Positions 48,766 to 52,295 of a stretch of DNA of 52,295 nucleotides are shown here, piece by piece. Each line of letters starts with the position of its first letter. The stretch's first letter is position 1. The notes beneath the pieces were generated by a model that saw nothing but the letters and a program-made list of their open reading frames with translations, had not been told where the DNA came from and made no database searches. The translations under genes and the position numbers were made by a program. The stretch lies in the NCBI GenBank assembly GCA_947177735.1, contig CAMWVP010000005.1:1-52295 (forward strand). Reading direction: 5' to 3'. Source of the DNA: an uncultured Clostridia bacterium. Lineage in GTDB: Bacteria; Bacillota; Clostridia; Oscillospirales; Ruminococcaceae.

Positions 48766-50853
48766 TCAATCGGTCGCTCTCTCCTCAAGTACGGAGGTTA
48801 TCATCGCGAGCAGCCGGGGCATATCGAGGGGGATAGACGCGTGCGCGTCCATTCCCGCTTCTATGGACTTTTTTCTATCCTCGGCGTAGTCGTTCGCGGA
48901 GAGCGCGATTATCGGGATATCCGACTGCGCGGTATCGAATGCGCGGATAGCTCTGGTCGCATCGTAACCATTCATTCGCGGCATCTGGATATCCATAAGC
49001 ACGAGGTCGAAGTAGCCGTTCCCGGACTCTCTGAGGGTCTCTACGGCAGCAACGCCGTCGGGCACACTCTCCACGAGGAAGCCCTCCTTGGCGAGAAGCG
49101 CTTCGGCGATCTCACTGTTTATCTCGTTGTCCTCGACGAGCAATATGCGCTTGCCCTTTAGAGATATGGGCTTGTTTTTTTTCACGGGAGCGGTCTCCGC
49201 TTCCTTTTCTGTTTGTCTGAGCGTTACCGTGACAGTAATGCGGCTGCCCTTTCCGGGACGACTGTTCACGGATATCTCGCCCGACATAATGTCGACGAGC
49301 CTCTTGACCACCGTCATTCCGAGTCCGCTGCCGGGAATGCCGCTTTCGGCGGCGCTGTCTTCGCGCGCAAACGGTTCGAACAGGCGCTCCGTAAACTCGT
49401 CGGAGATGCCGCGGCCGCTGTCTTCCACGGTGAATGCATATTTCCCGGAGCCGTCCGCCGAACATCCTTCGTCGACGCGTAAGGTCACCTTTCCGCCGCG
49501 GTCGGTAAACTTCGCGGCATTGTCCAGCAGCTGTGTAAGGATCTCCTTTATTCCGTTAAAGTCCGCGAGAACAGCGCTGTGTCTCAGCAGGGTCTTGTCC
49601 ACTTTAAACGTATGCTCCTTGGCAGCCATTACGGGTAGCATTGCCTTTTCTATCTCTCCAAGCATATCGGCGAGGTCGCCCTCCGTCTCGGCAAGCGCCG
49701 TCTCTCCCGATTCCATACGCGTGATCTCGAGCGCCATGCCCGCCGTCGTCAGCAGCTGATTGCCCGAAGCGCGTATCTTCTCGAGATATTCGAGGGTCTT
49801 GTCCTTGTCGTTGAGGTGGAGCCGAATAAGGTCAACAAACCCGAGAATGGCATTAAGCGGCGTTTTGATATCGTGCGACATATTGGCAAGGAACGCGCTT
49901 TTCGCCCGAGAATCTGCTCGGGTCTGCTCAAGCGAGCTGCGCAGCCGGCTCAGGCGCTCGCTCTGCTCAGTGATATCCCTGACCATTATAAGAGCGCTGA
50001 TTTCCTTGTCCGAAGCGCTTTTTCCGAGCAGCACAACATACTGCATGATACGCGCCGTGCCGAGGTTGTCGGTGATGCGCATTTCACAGCGCTGCTCAAG
50101 CTCGCCGCCCTCGCAGCATTTTATCAGTCTCTCGCGGTCAAAGAAATCCGCGTATTCCGCGGTATCGTCGGAACCGATAAGATTTGAGGCGCGGCGCACG
50201 AAGTCCATGTAGCAGGTGCCGTCGATACTTATGTTTATGTTAAATATCGCGGAGATGGGATATATCTCCGTCTCGCGTGTCCGTGTGACGGCGTTTATAA
50301 ACCTGTCGCCCGTAAGACTGACCTCGTAGAAAAACAGCGCATCGTGCAGTATCGCCTTGCGGTATTGCCCCTCGCGCGAGGAGAGCTTCAGCAGCGTTTC
50401 ATTGGCCTTTTCAAGACGTTCCATACGGCGTTTTATCCGATCGGTATCATCAGCGATGAACACATAGAAAATGCCTCCAAACGCGTCCGTTTTCGTGTAG
50501 CGCCCGTAATCCGCAACTCTGCGCGCGGAGCCGTCCTTGTGGCGTATGCGGTACTCCACGTAGTCCATATTATCGCCGCCGTCGGTGATCTGGCGCTCGA
50601 TGCTCTGCTCGACGCCCTCAAGATCGTCCGGATGAACCATTCCTCGGAAAGTATTGCCCGTGAGCGACGCGAACTCCTCGACCGTCTCACAGCCGAAAAT
50701 GCGCAGCGTTGCATGGTTCAGGTACAATATCTCCTCGCTCTTGTCGGCACGGTACGCGAAAAATCCTCCCGGCATCTCCTCCACGAAATCACGGAAGAAA
50801 TTCTCCGAGCTCCCGCTTATGGCGGTTATAAATTCACTGAAACTGCTGTCCAT
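48766..50853 (-). CDS. PAS hybrid histidine kinase with a receiver domain
   Basis: 695 residues, with no membrane helix, so probably cytoplasmic. A PAS-like N-terminal half includes EMPGGFFAYRADKSEEILYLN, IFGCETVEEFASLTGN and EYRIRHKDGSARRVADYGRY. The kinase core has H-box AFLANMSHDIKTPLNAILGF, N-box LTQLLDNAAKFTDRGG, G1 VEDSGRGISDEF and G2 GSGLGMTVVKRL. The receiver domain starts RILLVEDNEINSEIAEALL with phosphoacceptor LVLMDIQMPRMNG. At the place of the conserved Lys the sequence is DAHASIPLD, with Ile instead. A second domain before the kinase (~residues 160-290, near IYPISAIFNINISIDGTC) has no recognised family. Promoter at 50912-50940. Confidence 0.9.
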   Translation of the reverse strand: MDSSFSEFITAISGSSENFFRDFVEEMPGGFFAYRADKSEEILYLNHATLRIFGCETVEEFASLTGNTFRGMVHPDDLEGVEQSIERQITDGGDNMDYVEYRIRHKDGSARRVADYGRYTKTDAFGGIFYVFIADDTDRIKRRMERLEKANETLLKLSSREGQYRKAILHDALFFYEVSLTGDRFINAVTRTRETEIYPISAIFNINISIDGTCYMDFVRRASNLIGSDDTAEYADFFDRERLIKCCEGGELEQRCEMRITDNLGTARIMQYVVLLGKSASDKEISALIMVRDITEQSERLSRLRSSLEQTRADSRAKSAFLANMSHDIKTPLNAILGFVDLIRLHLNDKDKTLEYLEKIRASGNQLLTTAGMALEITRMESGETALAETEGDLADMLGEIEKAMLPVMAAKEHTFKVDKTLLRHSAVLADFNGIKEILTQLLDNAAKFTDRGGKVTLRVDEGCSADGSGKYAFTVEDSGRGISDEFTERLFEPFAREDSAAESGIPGSGLGMTVVKRLVDIMSGEISVNSRPGKGSRITVTVTLRQTEKEAETAPVKKNKPISLKGKRILLVEDNEINSEIAEALLAKEGFLVESVPDGVAAVETLRESGNGYFDLVLMDIQMPRMNGYDATRAIRAFDTAQSDIPIIALSANDYAEDRKKSIEAGMDAHASIPLDMPRLLAMITSVLEERATD

Positions 50854-50911
50854 CTCCCTACCTCCGATGTCTGTAAAATATTGTCGGTTATTGTCGTTTG
50901 TCCTTACTTAT

Positions 50912-50940
50912 ATTGTACAACTTTTTCGCAGATTTTACAA
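50912..50940 (-). promoter_or_regulatory. Promoter of the hybrid kinase
   Basis: On the minus strand TTGTAA and TACAAT with a 17-base spacer, ~60 bases before the start codon. Confidence 0.65.
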
Positions 50941-51030
50941 GGTCTTTTTCGTAACTTGGACATATTTAAAAAAGAGTCGCTTATATATTGCTCCGCCAAT
51001 TAAATATTTCCTAATCTCAAAGCTTTTTAT

Positions 51031-51062
51031 GCGGTTTCCCCCGCCGCAGGCGGGGAAACCGC
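51031..51062. repeat. GC-rich intergenic palindrome, copy 3
   Basis: GCGGTTTCCCCCGCC / GGCGGGGAAACCGC with a one-base bulge and loop GCA, flanked by TTTTTAT and ATAAG. It is the only notable feature, besides two promoters, in the 377-base gap 50854-51230. Confidence 0.75.
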
Positions 51063-51154
51063 ATAAGATTGGAAAAGTTTAATCGGAACATCAATAAAAT
51101 AACGTCCGGTACGCGAAAAGTCACAAAAATCCATAACGATATCGCTATTTTGCT

Positions 51155-51183
51155 TTGTATCGAATGGGATTATAGTGTATAAT
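51155..51183 (+). promoter_or_regulatory. Promoter of the phosphofructokinase gene
   Basis: TTGTAT and TATAAT with a 17-base spacer, 47 bases before the ATG at 51231, which follows AAGGAGGATCATGTT. Confidence 0.7.
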
Positions 51184-51230
51184 CGAATTAAAGAAAACGT
51201 ATACATCGTTGTTATAAGGAGGATCATGTT

Positions 51231-52256
51231 ATGAATCACGGCAACGTTATTGTGGGGCAGTCGGGCGGTCCTACGTCCGTTATCAATTCGAGCCTTGTCG
51301 GGGTTTACAAGACGGCGCGCGACGCGGGCTGTCCGCATATCTACGGTATGCGCAACGGAATAGAGGGCTTTTTGCAGGAGAGGTATGTCGATCTGGCGGA
51401 TCATATAAGGAACGATCTCGATATCGAGCTTTTAAAGCGCACACCGTCGTCGTTTCTCGGTACCTGCCGCTATAAGCTCCCCGACTACACCAAGGACGAG
51501 GAGACCTACAAGAAGATATTTTCCATCCTCAGGAAGATGGATATCAAGCACTTTTTCTACATCGGCGGTAACGACTCGATGGACACCATCGATAAGCTCT
51601 CGAAATACGCCGAAGCAATCAAGAGCGATATCACGTTCATCGGCATACCCAAGACGATCGACAACGACCTCGCTATGACCGACCATACTCCCGGCTACGG
51701 CAGCGCCGCGAAGTATATCGCTTCGGCGATGAAAGAGATCATCCGCGACGCGAATACCTACCCGAACGAGTCGGTGAACATCGTCGAGATAATGGGACGC
51801 GACGCGGGCTGGCTCACCTGCGCGGCCACGCTTTCGCGCTCGGAGGACTGTGCGGGACCCGATATCATCTGCCTTCCAGAGACGGTTTTCGATTACGGCA
51901 GATTTATCAGGCAGATAAACGAGGTTCGTTCGCACAAGAAGGTGGTCACGATCGCTGTTTCGGAGGGCATCAAAACCGCCGACGGAAAGTACGTATGCGA
52001 GGCTAACAAGCGCGCTGTGAAAGAGGACGCGTTCGGACATAAGGCGCTCGGCGGCACGGCGCTCTATCTCGCGGATTTTATAGGCGCGGAGCTCGGTATC
52101 AAGAACAGGGGTATCGTGTTCTCGACATTGCAGCGCTGCGCGTCGCATATCGTTTCACGCCGCGACATCACCGAGGCCTTCACTGCGGGAGCGGACGGCG
52201 TTCAGCTCGCGCTGAACGGCGGGGAGGGGCCAAATAAAATGATTTTTGGGGGGTAG
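51231..52256 (+). CDS. pfp: PPi-type 6-phosphofructokinase, 3' end doubtful
   Basis: 341 residues as read. The start VIVGQSGGPTSVINSSL, then FFYIGGNDSMDTIDKL, GIPKTIDNDLAMTDHTPGYGSAAKYIAS and EIMGRDAGWLTCAATL follow the PFK family. GGNDS and PKTIDND are the versions found in the pyrophosphate-dependent or mixed-substrate enzymes (ATP enzymes have GGDGS and PGTIDND). It phosphorylates fructose 6-phosphate. The reading frame breaks after GVQLALNGGEG into an abnormal PNKMIFGG and a stop, against ~400 residues for relatives. The G-rich run there suggests a frameshift or poor sequence at the contig end. Confidence 0.85.
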   Translation: MNHGNVIVGQSGGPTSVINSSLVGVYKTARDAGCPHIYGMRNGIEGFLQERYVDLADHIRNDLDIELLKRTPSSFLGTCRYKLPDYTKDEETYKKIFSILRKMDIKHFFYIGGNDSMDTIDKLSKYAEAIKSDITFIGIPKTIDNDLAMTDHTPGYGSAAKYIASAMKEIIRDANTYPNESVNIVEIMGRDAGWLTCAATLSRSEDCAGPDIICLPETVFDYGRFIRQINEVRSHKKVVTIAVSEGIKTADGKYVCEANKRAVKEDAFGHKALGGTALYLADFIGAELGIKNRGIVFSTLQRCASHIVSRRDITEAFTAGADGVQLALNGGEGPNKMIFGG

Positions 52257-52295
52257 CAAACACGCACGAAGCAGCACAACGGGGCGAGGACGGCG

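Overview
The window looks like a chromosomal segment of a Clostridia-class Firmicute, most like the gut Ruminococcaceae/Oscillospirales. Evidence: the L21-Prp-L27 ribosomal operon, a PadR/HAAS-domain regulatory operon, a Bce-type ABC transporter with its sensor kinase, the YfmF/YfmH peptidase pair, Mini-III RNase, Obg, YebC, YitT, and many TTGACA-N17-TATAAT promoters. No taxonomic marker was compared by computation, so this placement is an inference.

About 1-17,700 is an accessory region that looks like an integrative element whose left end lies outside the window. It carries a zinc-ribbon/amidoligase gene, a class II glutamine amidotransferase and a tiny membrane peptide (193-2345). A recombination module follows: DUF932 protein, YqaJ-type exonuclease, a Cys-motif protein, a serine resolvase and a small helix-turn-helix protein (2359-6004). 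Next come an Rpn-type PD-(D/E)XK protein and a large primase-helicase on the minus strand (6067-9522). Then there is an odd non-coding block (9567-9890), an AT-rich unknown gene with its own promoter and terminator (10060-11637), a HerA/FtsK-like ATPase, an excisionase-like protein and a tyrosine integrase with an embedded Cro-like domain (11906-16498). A second Rpn-type gene with a duplicated tail (16547-17547) and a tRNA-Arg(ACG) (17742-17818) close the region.

17,900-24,430 is a minus-strand chromosomal block: a monofunctional peptidoglycan glycosyltransferase with a small membrane protein, a Bce-like ABC permease/ATPase pair, a histidine kinase and a CCA-adding enzyme. A BceR-like box sits before the ABC genes, but no response regulator is present locally.

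24,700-30,500 runs on the plus strand: an EF-G-like GTPase with degenerate GTP-binding motifs, a MITE-like inverted-repeat element, a chemotaxis receptor with a low-complexity tail, and aldose 1-epimerase. 30,580-34,790 is a minus-strand PadR operon: PadR, a HAAS-domain membrane protein, two DUF4097 proteins and a previously hidden 55-residue ORF. It is preceded by two tandem promoters that each overlap a 23-bp operator-like repeat.

35,070-40,340 is a housekeeping minus-strand cluster: YebC, YitT, Mini-III, a methyltransferase-like protein, Obg, L27, Prp and L21 with a leader. 40,620-47,330 is on the plus strand: a candidate small RNA, a small basic protein, yfmF (apparently starting at a non-AUG codon), yfmH, lgt, folD, a small membrane protein and a class I aminotransferase. 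The end (47,650-52,256) holds a lone receiver protein, smpB, a PAS hybrid histidine kinase and a PPi-type phosphofructokinase whose 3' end looks corrupted. Two families of intergenic repeats (an 88-bp repeat and GC-rich palindromes) are scattered through 40-51 kb.
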